Source: GCA-002728855 sp036340635
GTDB taxonomy: Bacteria; Bacteroidota; Bacteroidia; Flavobacteriales; Flavobacteriaceae
Assembly: GCA_036340635.1 (NCBI GenBank)
Contig: JAYYYF010000009.1
Location: forward strand, 1 to 64,000
DNA: 64,000 bases
Reading direction: 5' to 3'
Each line of letters begins with the position of its first letter. Within the stretch, counting starts at the first letter, position 1. The translations under genes were made by a program, and so were the position numbers. Below are positions 27,601-35,096 of the stretch, piece by piece. Under the pieces are notes generated by a model. That model was not told the DNA's origin, did no database searches, and saw only the letters and a program-made list of their open reading frames with translations.

Positions 27601-28037
27601 GAGATAAAGAAATCAGTAAAATAGAAAATGGCAAACAAATTTTTCTAAAAATTAATTCTAAAGAAATTACACTTGAGGCGCTAGATTTTGATGTGGTTTC
27701 CGAAGATATTGAGGGTTGGTTAGTTGCTTCTGAGAACAATCTAACAGTTGCATTAGACATTACGCTGACCAAAAAGTTAATAAATGAAGGAATCGCTCGT
27801 GAGCTAGTAAACAGAATTCAAAATCAGAGAAAAGAAATTGGTTTATTAGTAACGGATAAAATTATTTTAAAAATTCAGAAGGATAATATAATTGAAAAAG
27901 CTATTTTTGAGAATAGAGACTATATTCTAAATGAAACTTTAGCAGTTGATTTAAAATTTGTAGAATCTATAAATAAAGGAGCTGAAATTAAATTTGACAA
28001 TATAAACACAAAATTAAGTATATATAAAAAGAATTAA
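24636..28037 (+). CDS. ileS: Isoleucyl-tRNA synthetase
   Basis: The class I synthetase of 1133 residues carries the HIGH-type motif in ANGMPGIHHVMART (about 50-63), the editing domain with WTTTPWTLPSNTAL, the KMSKR loop (GQKMSKRLGN, about 680) and the C-terminal anticodon-binding and DUF5915-like end. The length is that of the longer, eukaryote-like type found in Bacteroidota. It is followed by the DksA-like gene after only 2 bp and by lspA, a conserved order linking ileS and lspA in many bacteria. Confidence 0.97.
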   Translation: MSFKEYKSLNLSQIAKEILKNWDSNQSFEKSIALREGCPKYIFYEGPPSANGMPGIHHVMARTIKDIFCRYKTLKGFQVTRKAGWDTHGLPIELSVEKELGITKEDIGKSITIEEYNNACKKAVMRYTDVWNDLTKKMGYWVDMENPYITYKSKYIESVWWLLKTLFDKGLIYKGYTIQPYSPKAGTGLSSHELNQPGTYQDVTDTTVTAQFKAINNTLPNSINQLDNVYFLAWTTTPWTLPSNTALTVGNNIKYVLISTFNQYTKRPIHVILAKDLVERVFLGPFIPVENESKLKWSSKNKIPYFFKQIFKGSELIGIKYEQLWDEAPLPYENPENAFRIIAGDFVTTEDGTGIVHTAPTFGADDAKAAKEANPEVPPMLIYDENQQLVPLVDLQGKFRTELGSLGGKYVKNAYYGSKEKMPERSVDVEIAIKLKEENKAFKVEKHVHSYPNCWRTDKPILYYPLDSWFIKVTKKKSLLTKLNKSINWKPKSTGEGRFGNWLSNANDWNLSRSRFWGIPLPIWRTKDSKDTIIIGSIEELKREIAKSIKLGFMETDPFDSFQINDMNDLNYEKIDLHKNIVDEIILSSKKKQRMYREPDLIDVWFDSGSMPYAQWHYPFENREMIDDNLAFPADYIAEGVDQTRGWFYTLHAISSLVFESISYKNVISNGLVLDKNGQKMSKRLGNVIDPFKTIEEFGPDATRWYMISNANPWDNLKFDLEGIEESKRKFFGTLYNIYSFFCLYSNIDNFSFSEKEIPNSEKPELDRWIISELNSLIAEVDNHYSNYEPTKAARSISKFTQLYLSNWYVRLSRRRFWKGSYEKDKICAYQTLFTCLIEIAKISSPIAPFFMDRLYSDLMSNTSFDSFDSVHHANFPNSKSEFIDSGLQNKIRKAQIICSLILSIRKKEKIKVRQPLSKVMIPFSSSAEKLEFEEISGLIKSEVNVKEIEFISSSSGILVKKVKPNFKRLGPKLGNLLSDAIIQIQKFGDKEISKIENGKQIFLKINSKEITLEALDFDVVSEDIEGWLVASENNLTVALDITLTKKLINEGIARELVNRIQNQRKEIGLLVTDKIILKIQKDNIIEKAIFENRDYILNETLAVDLKFVESINKGAEIKFDNINTKLSIYKKN

Positions 28038-28039
28038 CA

Positions 28040-28414
28040 ATGGCGATTACAAGATATTCCGATAAAGATTTGAAAAAATTTAAAACGTTAATCGAAGAAA
28101 AAATTGAAAAAGCAAAAAAAGATTTAGCCTTAATAAAGAGTGCTTATATGAATGATGGGAATAATGGAACTGAAGACACATCTCCTACGTTCAAAGCCTT
28201 TGAGGAAGGCTCACAAACTATGTCAAAGGAAGCAAATACTCAACTTGCTATTAGACAAGAAAAGTTTATTCGAGATTTAAATGCTGCTCTAATAAGAATT
28301 GAAAATAAAACCTATGGGATTTGTAGAGAAACCGGCAAATTAATTAATAAAAAAAGGCTCGAATTGGTTCCTCATGCTACTTTAAGTATTGAGGCTAAAA
28401 ACAAGATCTCATAA
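28040..28414 (+). CDS. TraR/DksA family protein lacking the zinc cysteines
   Basis: The 124-residue protein has an N-terminal coiled coil (about 10-75) and the DksA C-terminal block YGICRETGKLINKKRLELVPHATLS. In classical DksA this region binds zinc through CxxC pairs; here only one cysteine remains, as is typical of Bacteroidota homologues. DksA-like proteins bind the RNA polymerase secondary channel, but whether this form does is unknown. It sits between ileS and lspA in one operon. Confidence 0.9.
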   Translation: MAITRYSDKDLKKFKTLIEEKIEKAKKDLALIKSAYMNDGNNGTEDTSPTFKAFEEGSQTMSKEANTQLAIRQEKFIRDLNAALIRIENKTYGICRETGKLINKKRLELVPHATLSIEAKNKIS

Positions 28415-28448
28415 TCTTTAGAACAATGTTTTTTAATTATGCGTTCAT

Positions 28449-29072
28449 ATGACTTTAAATAAATCTATTTTAATAATTCTTTTTATTCTTATAATAGATC
28501 AAATATCCAAAGTTTATATAAAACTGCACTTCCCTTTAACTCTTTATGGAGATGCTTCTCTTCTAGATTGGGGCTGGTTCAAAATTATTTTTGTTGAAAA
28601 TAAAGGGATGGCTTGGGGTGCTAAAATCAGTGATTTTATTCCTATTATAAGTGAAAGATCTGGAAAATTAATATTAACTCTATTTAGGATGTTTGCCGTT
28701 CCTTTAATATTTTATTGGCTTTATGACAGTATAAAAAAGAAAGAAGCCAAGCTTTTAATAATTAGTATTTCTTTAGTCCTTGCGGGTGCAATAGGGAATC
28801 TTATTGATTCTGTTTTTTATGGGTTTCTTTTCACTGACAGCTATCTAAATGTTGCCATTTTTAGTCCAGGTAATGGCTATGAATCAATCTTTTATGGTCA
28901 TGTGGTTGATATGCTTCAGTTCCCAATGTTTACCTGGGATTGGCCTAGTTGGATCCCCTATGTTGGAGGAGAAAGCTTTACTTTTTTTGAACCTGTATTT
29001 AATATTGCCGATACAGCAATTAGTATAGGTGTTGGAATACTGATAGTTTTTAACAAAAAGGTTTTCCCTTAA
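28449..29072 (+). CDS. lspA: Lipoprotein signal peptidase
   Basis: LspA cleaves signal peptides of lipoproteins at the inner membrane. The 207-residue protein has four membrane helices and both catalytic aspartates: D120 in GNLIDSV and D188 in FNIADTAIS; the conserved NKGMAWG block is at 51-57. It is longer than the E. coli enzyme because of an insertion around 125-180, as usual for Bacteroidota. It is the last gene of the ileS group. Confidence 0.95.
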   Translation: MTLNKSILIILFILIIDQISKVYIKLHFPLTLYGDASLLDWGWFKIIFVENKGMAWGAKISDFIPIISERSGKLILTLFRMFAVPLIFYWLYDSIKKKEAKLLIISISLVLAGAIGNLIDSVFYGFLFTDSYLNVAIFSPGNGYESIFYGHVVDMLQFPMFTWDWPSWIPYVGGESFTFFEPVFNIADTAISIGVGILIVFNKKVFP

Positions 29073-29074
29073 TG

Positions 29075-29401
29075 CTATTTATTGATTTTAAACTTATTCC
29101 CTTTATATATCATATATGGTGTCGAGACAATTATTGGAACACAATATGCAATAAGCGCTGTTATTTCATCAAAAGCAATATAAAATATTACAAAAAATAA
29201 TGTTGAATAAATAGTTAGGTTTATAAAAAACTTTCTAAAAAATTTCAGATAATTTATAAGGTCAAAGGATTCCTTTTCTTCTTTTGACATGGTGTTATAT
29301 CCCGCCAGCAAGTATTTTGCATTATTTTCATTTACGCCAAAAGCGACAAAAATGAAACATAGATCTGCAAAAATTAATGCTATTAATATTTCAACCTCCA
29401 C
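29075..29401 (-). CDS. Small membrane protein of the DUF3784 type
   Basis: The 108-residue protein has three predicted membrane segments (about 3-21, 59-77, 80-97). The loop after the first one contains AGYNTMSKEEKESFD, the hallmark of DUF3784 proteins, whose function is unknown. The start is GTG at 29401. It ends 2 bp from the convergent lspA stop and diverges from uvrC. Confidence 0.75.
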   Translation of the reverse strand: MEVEILIALIFADLCFIFVAFGVNENNAKYLLAGYNTMSKEEKESFDLINYLKFFRKFFINLTIYSTLFFVIFYIAFDEITALIAYCVPIIVSTPYMIYKGNKFKINK

Positions 29402-29449
29402 TTATAGTTTTAATTTTATTTGTTTAAAATTAAGAATTATTTTAGTGTC

Positions 29450-31282
29450 GTGAGTAAAAAATCTTTTGATGTCAAACTAGCTACTATTCCAAATCTTCCA
29501 GGAGTTTATCAATTCTTAAACGATTCCAATAAAATAATCTATATCGGCAAAGCTAAAAATTTAAAAAAACGTGTTTCCTCATATTTTCAGAAAACCTTAG
29601 AATCACAAAAGGCTAAAAATCTTGTGAAAAATATTTATGATATCAAACATGTTGTTGTATCATCAGAATCTGATGCTCTTCTTCTAGAAAATTCTTTAAT
29701 TAAAAAATTTCAGCCTAAGTATAATGTATTGCTAAGAGACGACAAAACTTATCCGTGGATATGCATAAAAAAGGAGCGATTTCCTAGGATTTTTTTTACT
29801 AGAACGTTAATTAAAGATGGCTCTGAATATTATGGCCCATATACAAATTATAAGACTATTAATATATTGCTTGATTTAATTAATAATCTATATCCCATAA
29901 GAATTAGCAACTATAATCTTTCAGAAAAACAAATAAGTTCTGAGAAGGAGAAGCTATCTCTTCGTGTCTTGAACAAAGCTGGCAACATTATAATTCTTGA
30001 CTTTCATATAGGTAATTATAGAGTTTCTAATGAACAATTTATTTCAGAAAAAGATTATGCTTCTAACATTAACTCCGTTAAACAGATTCTCAAAGGTAAA
30101 TTTGCCCCGTCTATTAAGCTGTTAAAAGAGCAAATGCATATCTATTCTAAAAAAATGGATTTTGAAAATGCACAAAAAATCAAAGAAAAAATAACATTGT
30201 TAGACAACTATCAATCTAAATCAACAGTTGTTAGTTCTAAAATTAATAATATTGATGTATTTAGTATCCTTTCCGATCAAACTCATGCGTATATAAATTA
30301 TCTGCAGGTTGCACATGGTCGCATAGTAAGATTTCATAATCTAGAAATTAAAAAAAAGCTAGATGAAAGTGATAAAGATCTCTTGTTGCTATGTATAATT
30401 GATCTTAGAAAAAAATTCCAATCCAATAATAAAACAATTCTCTGTCCATTTAATTTTAGCAAATTAATCTCAGCTAAATTTATTGTGCCTAAGGCGGGAG
30501 ACAATAAAAAACTTCTTGAGCTATCAAAAAAAAATGTTGCTCTTTTTAAAATAGAAAAACTTAAAAAAATTCAAATTCTTGATCCTGAAAGACATTCAAA
30601 AAGAATTCTGGATCAAATGAAATTTGATTTAAAATTAAAATCAGCTCCTATGCATATAGAATGTTTTGACAATTCTAATATTCAGGGCTCAAGCCCTGTT
30701 GCATCATGTGTAGTGTTTATTAATGGTAAGCCGGCAAAAAAAGAATATAGAAGATATAATATTAAAACTGTCAAAGGCCCTGATGATTATTCTTCTATTG
30801 AAGAAGTTGTTTTTAGAAGATATCAAAGAATCCTTAAAGAAAAAAAATCTTTGCCTGATCTAATTATAATTGATGGAGGCAAGGGCCAGCTTAATTCTGG
30901 AATTTCTGCATTAAAAAAACTCAGTTTAAATAATAAAATTCCTGTTTTAGGAATAGCCAAAAGATTAGAAGAAATTTATTCAACAAAAGATCCTGTTCCT
31001 CTATATCTGGACAAACGATCCGAATCATTAAAAGTCATTCAGCATATGAGAAATGAAGCACATCGATTTGCTATTAAATTTCACAGGAATAAAAGAACTC
31101 ATAAAGCATTAAGCTCTTCAATTGATATGATCGCAGGAATTGGGGAGAAAACTAAAATAACTCTTTTAAAGAAATATAAATCCTTAAAAAAAATTAAAGA
31201 AACCCCAGAAGAAATAATAGCCAAAGATATTGGAGCTTCAAAAGCAAAAAAATTAATGACATTTTTAAATTCATCCAGCTAG
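29450..31282 (+). CDS. uvrC: Excinuclease ABC subunit C
   Basis: UvrC makes both incisions in nucleotide excision repair. The protein has the GIY-YIG nuclease (PGVYQFLNDSNKIIYIGKAKNLKKRV), a UVR motif (MDFENAQKIKEKI), the RNase H-like endonuclease domain (ECFDNSNIQGSSPVASCVVF and IIDGGKGQL) and the C-terminal helix-hairpin-helix. GTG at 29450 (MSKKSFD) gives 610 residues and fits homologues; an upstream TTG at 29420 would add ten residues. Confidence 0.95.
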   Translation: MSKKSFDVKLATIPNLPGVYQFLNDSNKIIYIGKAKNLKKRVSSYFQKTLESQKAKNLVKNIYDIKHVVVSSESDALLLENSLIKKFQPKYNVLLRDDKTYPWICIKKERFPRIFFTRTLIKDGSEYYGPYTNYKTINILLDLINNLYPIRISNYNLSEKQISSEKEKLSLRVLNKAGNIIILDFHIGNYRVSNEQFISEKDYASNINSVKQILKGKFAPSIKLLKEQMHIYSKKMDFENAQKIKEKITLLDNYQSKSTVVSSKINNIDVFSILSDQTHAYINYLQVAHGRIVRFHNLEIKKKLDESDKDLLLLCIIDLRKKFQSNNKTILCPFNFSKLISAKFIVPKAGDNKKLLELSKKNVALFKIEKLKKIQILDPERHSKRILDQMKFDLKLKSAPMHIECFDNSNIQGSSPVASCVVFINGKPAKKEYRRYNIKTVKGPDDYSSIEEVVFRRYQRILKEKKSLPDLIIIDGGKGQLNSGISALKKLSLNNKIPVLGIAKRLEEIYSTKDPVPLYLDKRSESLKVIQHMRNEAHRFAIKFHRNKRTHKALSSSIDMIAGIGEKTKITLLKKYKSLKKIKETPEEIIAKDIGASKAKKLMTFLNSSS

Positions 31283-31289
31283 TATTTTA

Positions 31290-31297
31290 TATTTTTG
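31290..31297 (+). promoter_or_regulatory. -7 box TATTTTTG immediately before a DUF3108 gene
   Basis: The consensus box ends 5 bp before the ATG at 31303, so transcription would start at or next to the start codon. No -33 TTG is present at normal spacing. Confidence 0.4.
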
Positions 31298-31302
31298 CAT
31301 CT

Positions 31303-32121
31303 ATGCGACTTAAAACTGTATTAATTTGCTCTATTTTTTTTCTCTCAAATTTAATTTTTAGTCAAAACTCTTCAGGCAACAATTCTCCTTTCATAAGTGC
31401 TTCATTTGATTCATTTAAAGGGGGAGAATCGTTAAAGTTTAGGATCCATTATGGGATTTTTAATGCAAGTTTTGCAACAATTGATCTACAAGAAGACTTA
31501 TTAAATGAAAAAAAGGTTTTCAAATCAATAGCTATTGGTCGTACTACTGGGATCGCTCGAATTTTCTTTAAAGTTGACGATATTTATGAGAGTTATTTTG
31601 ATAAAACCATTGTTAGGCCATTAAAATCAAAAAGAAATGTTTATGAGGGCGGTTACACAAAAAATGTTGAAATTGAATATGACTATAAGAATAAAATCGC
31701 AATAGTAAATGATATTAAGCATGACACCATTAAAAAAGTTAATATTAAAGAAAATGTTCAAGATATAATTTCTACATTTTACTTTCTAAGAAATCATTTT
31801 GATGTTAGTAAACTAAAAATCAATGATTTTATTAGAATAACAATGTTTTTTGATGCTGATAATTATAATTTTAAAATGAAATTTTTAGGATATGAGGATA
31901 TAAAAACAAAATTTGGAATAGTTAGCTGTTATAAGTTTAGGCCATATATTGAATCCGGCAGAATTTTTAGAGATAGTGAAAGTTTATCACTTTGGGTGAG
32001 TAATGACAAAAATAAAATTCCAATAAAAATTGAGGCAGATTTAAGAATTGGCTCTATTGAAGCGGATTTAGAGGAATTCAGGGGCCTTAAGTTCCCTTTT
32101 AAAATTAAAATTAATGAATAA
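31303..32121 (+). CDS. Exported DUF3108 protein
   Basis: The 272-residue protein has a signal peptide (about 1-20, ending LIFSQ) and one beta-rich DUF3108 domain starting at FKGGESLKFRIHYGIFNASFATIDL. The family forms an envelope beta-barrel-like fold and is of unknown function. It precedes the M23 lipoprotein gene with an 8-bp overlap, so the two are probably made together, which suggests a cell-wall or outer-membrane role. Confidence 0.85.
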   Translation: MRLKTVLICSIFFLSNLIFSQNSSGNNSPFISASFDSFKGGESLKFRIHYGIFNASFATIDLQEDLLNEKKVFKSIAIGRTTGIARIFFKVDDIYESYFDKTIVRPLKSKRNVYEGGYTKNVEIEYDYKNKIAIVNDIKHDTIKKVNIKENVQDIISTFYFLRNHFDVSKLKINDFIRITMFFDADNYNFKMKFLGYEDIKTKFGIVSCYKFRPYIESGRIFRDSESLSLWVSNDKNKIPIKIEADLRIGSIEADLEEFRGLKFPFKIKINE

Positions 32122-33352
32122 GTTATATCTCTTTCTTATTCCTATATTAATCATTAATTCGTGTAATAAGGCTCCAAAAAATAACGATCCAGTTGTAATA
32201 AAAGAAAAAATTGTAAAACAATTTGGCTACATTCTAAACAATTATCATGTGGTTAAAGATACAGTTAATAGTGGGGATTCATTTGGGACTATTCTTGAAA
32301 AGAACAATTTATTTTACCCTCAAATTTATAATATAGTTCAGAAGGCAAAACAAGTTTATGATGTTAGAAAAATCAATATTGGAAAGCCTTATACAATATT
32401 GTTTTCTAAAGATTCCTTAAGGTCCCCTGAATTATTTATATATCAACCAAACCCAATTGAATATGTTTTGGTTTCATTAAATGATTCCCTTTGGGCCGAA
32501 AAAAAGGCTAAAGCTGTAAAGCTGGTAGAATTTGAAGCGGAGGGGACAATAACAAGTTCTCTTTCTGAAACGATGGAAGAAAAAAACCTTTCTCCATTAC
32601 TGTCTAACGAGCTTTCTGAAATATATGCTTGGACTATTGATTTCTTTCGACTTGAAAAGGGGGACAATTTTAAAATTATATACACTGGAAAATATGTAGA
32701 TGATTCGATATATGTAGGGTTAAATAGAATTCATTCTGCTTATTTTGAACACAGACAAAAACCTTTTTATGCTATTGAGTTTGAAACAGATCCAAAAAGA
32801 GGAATTTTTGAATATTTTGATGAAAAAGGGAAAAACCTAAGAAGAGCTTTTTTAAGATCTCCTGTTCAATTTAGTCGAATTTCATCAAGATATAATCTTA
32901 GAAGAAAAATCGCCTATTATGGAAGGGTGCGCCCTCATTTAGGTACAGATTTTGCCGCTCCCGTCGGAACCGAAATTAGGGCAACTGCTAGTGGGACAGT
33001 TGTTAAATCAGGTTATACGAGAGGTAACGGGAATTATGTTACAATAAAGCATAATGCAACTTACTCTACTCAATATTTACACATGAAAAAAAGGGGAGTT
33101 AAAAGAGGGCAATTTGTAAGGCAAGGAGATTACATTGGAACCGTTGGTATGACAGGGAATACCTCCGGTCCACACGTTTGTTATAGATTTTGGAAAAATG
33201 GGAGACAAGTAGATCCATTGAGAACAAAACTTCCTGAAGCAAAGCCAATCTCACAAAACTTAAAAGATAAATACTTAACTTACATGAAACCTGTTAAGCA
33301 ACAGCTTGATTCTATAGTAACAAATGTTAACTTTGTAGAAAGAATTCGATAG
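32114..33352 (+). CDS. M23 family peptidoglycan peptidase, lipoprotein
   Basis: The 412-residue protein has a lipoprotein signal with the acylated cysteine at C17 (LIINSC), an OapA/LysM-like linker region (about 40-240) and a C-terminal LytM domain. Zinc-site residues are H275 and D279 in PHLGTDFAAP, H323 in YLHMKKRG, and the H354-V-C356 pair in GPHVCYRFW, where the usual second histidine is cysteine. Cys may still bind zinc, and I recall the same change in flavobacterial homologues. It would cut cross-linked peptides in the wall at the periplasmic face of a membrane. Confidence 0.92.
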   Translation: MNKLYLFLIPILIINSCNKAPKNNDPVVIKEKIVKQFGYILNNYHVVKDTVNSGDSFGTILEKNNLFYPQIYNIVQKAKQVYDVRKINIGKPYTILFSKDSLRSPELFIYQPNPIEYVLVSLNDSLWAEKKAKAVKLVEFEAEGTITSSLSETMEEKNLSPLLSNELSEIYAWTIDFFRLEKGDNFKIIYTGKYVDDSIYVGLNRIHSAYFEHRQKPFYAIEFETDPKRGIFEYFDEKGKNLRRAFLRSPVQFSRISSRYNLRRKIAYYGRVRPHLGTDFAAPVGTEIRATASGTVVKSGYTRGNGNYVTIKHNATYSTQYLHMKKRGVKRGQFVRQGDYIGTVGMTGNTSGPHVCYRFWKNGRQVDPLRTKLPEAKPISQNLKDKYLTYMKPVKQQLDSIVTNVNFVERIR

Positions 33353-33366
33353 ACACAATAATATAG

Positions 33367-35010
33367 ATGTCATTAAAAAACATAAACCCTACAAAAACTT
33401 CTTCATGGAAATCCTTGGAATCCCATTTCAATGAAATAAAAGACATTGAAATAAAAGACCTCTTTAAAAAAAATAATAGAGCAAATGATCTAACAATTAA
33501 TTGGGATAAATTCACTGTTGATTTTTCAAAGAACAGATTAAATGACAAAACTCTTGATTTCCTTTTTAATTTGGCAAAAGAATGTGATTTAGAAAATTCT
33601 ATCAACAAACAATTTGAAGGAGATAAAATAAATAAAACTGAAAAAAGAGCTGTTTTACATACGGCTATTAGGGCTAATGGAAAAGAAAAAATCTTAGTTG
33701 ATGATAAAAATATTGTCCCTTGCATTCTTGAATCTAGGGCTAAAATGAAAAATTTTACAGACGATATTATTTCTGGAAAAATTAAAGGCTATACTGATAA
33801 AAACTTTACTGATATTGTTAATGTAGGAATTGGAGGCTCTGATCTAGGGCCTGCTATGGTTGTCGAAGCATTAAAATATTACAAGTCTAGGCTTAATCCA
33901 CATTTTGTTTCTAATGTGGATGGGGATCACGTTTTAGAAGTTTTACAAAAAGTAAATCCTGAAACTACTCTTTTCATTATTGTCTCCAAGACTTTTAAAA
34001 CTCAAGAGACTCTCTCAAATGCAAATACTATAAAAAAATGGCTTCTCTCAAAATTAGGTGCGAGAAGTGTTGCTTGTCACTTTGCAGCTGTTTCTGCGAA
34101 TACAAAAGAAATTGAAAATTTTGGAATAAATAATGAATATATTTTTCGAATGAATGAGTGGGTGGGAGGAAGATTTTCTCTATGGAGTTCAGCAGGCCTT
34201 TCCATTAGCCTTTGCATTGGATCAGACAATTTCGAAAGCTTGCTTAATGGAGCTAATAAAATGGATAACCATTTTAAATCCTCCTCTTTTGAAAAAAACA
34301 TTCCAATAGTTTTAGCATTAATTAGCATTTGGTATAATAATTTTTTTAAATGCGAAACAGAGGCTATAATCCCTTATTCTCAATATTTAAATAGATTGCC
34401 TGCATATCTACAACAAGCTATTATGGAAAGTAATGGCAAAAGCATTGATAGAAATGGTGATAAAACTCATTATCAAACTGGAAATATCATTTGGGGAGGG
34501 ACAGGAACTAATGCCCAACATGCTTTTTTTCAATTAATTCACCAAGGCACCAAATTAATTCCTTGTGATTTTATAGGATTCACCAACCCTCTTTATAAAG
34601 ATAATCATCAGCATAATAATTTAATGTCCAACTTTTTTGCTCAAACTGAGGCGTTGATGATGGGCAAAAGTGCTTTAGACGTTGAAAAGGAATTGTCACA
34701 AAACAATAATGTGAATGGATTGCTGCCATATAAAGTGTTTGAAGGAAACAGGCCTTCCAATACTATTTTAATTGAAAAATTAGACCCTGAAACTTTAGGC
34801 AGCTTGATTGCTATGTATGAACACAAAATTTTTGTTCAAGGAATTCTCTGGAATATTTATAGTTACGATCAATGGGGGGTTGAGCTAGGAAAAGAATTAG
34901 CTTCTAAGCTTTTACATGAGGTTGAAAACAAGGATATTAAAGCTCATGATGATTCTACGTCTTCACTTCTAAAGAAATATTTGGATAATTCTAGCAGTTA
35001 TTCACAATAA
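33367..35010 (+). CDS. pgi: Glucose-6-phosphate isomerase
   Basis: Pgi interconverts glucose-6-phosphate and fructose-6-phosphate in glycolysis and gluconeogenesis. The 547-residue chain carries NVGIGGSDLGPAMV, the SKTFKTQET sugar-phosphate loop, the catalytic Glu region (QAIMESNGKS), WGGTGTNAQHAFFQLIHQG with the catalytic His, and the C-terminal Lys region (YDQWGVELGK). The length is that of the E. coli class. It follows the M23 gene by 14 bp. Confidence 0.97.
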   Translation: MSLKNINPTKTSSWKSLESHFNEIKDIEIKDLFKKNNRANDLTINWDKFTVDFSKNRLNDKTLDFLFNLAKECDLENSINKQFEGDKINKTEKRAVLHTAIRANGKEKILVDDKNIVPCILESRAKMKNFTDDIISGKIKGYTDKNFTDIVNVGIGGSDLGPAMVVEALKYYKSRLNPHFVSNVDGDHVLEVLQKVNPETTLFIIVSKTFKTQETLSNANTIKKWLLSKLGARSVACHFAAVSANTKEIENFGINNEYIFRMNEWVGGRFSLWSSAGLSISLCIGSDNFESLLNGANKMDNHFKSSSFEKNIPIVLALISIWYNNFFKCETEAIIPYSQYLNRLPAYLQQAIMESNGKSIDRNGDKTHYQTGNIIWGGTGTNAQHAFFQLIHQGTKLIPCDFIGFTNPLYKDNHQHNNLMSNFFAQTEALMMGKSALDVEKELSQNNNVNGLLPYKVFEGNRPSNTILIEKLDPETLGSLIAMYEHKIFVQGILWNIYSYDQWGVELGKELASKLLHEVENKDIKAHDDSTSSLLKKYLDNSSSYSQ

Positions 35011-35096
35011 TTGTTTAAAAAATTAATTTATAATTCTCCTTTTATTTCGAAAAATTAATCACATTTGCTATAATACTATAAAACTACTATACAACT

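Noticed and set aside
27251..27772. 173-codon minus-strand open frame opposite ileS
   Set aside because: It lies fully inside the conserved ileS gene and has no recognisable domain or start context.
33327..33725. 132-codon minus-strand open frame opposite the start of pgi
   Set aside because: Shadow of the pgi coding frame; hydrophobic Phe/Leu-rich translation is typical of antisense AT-rich genes.
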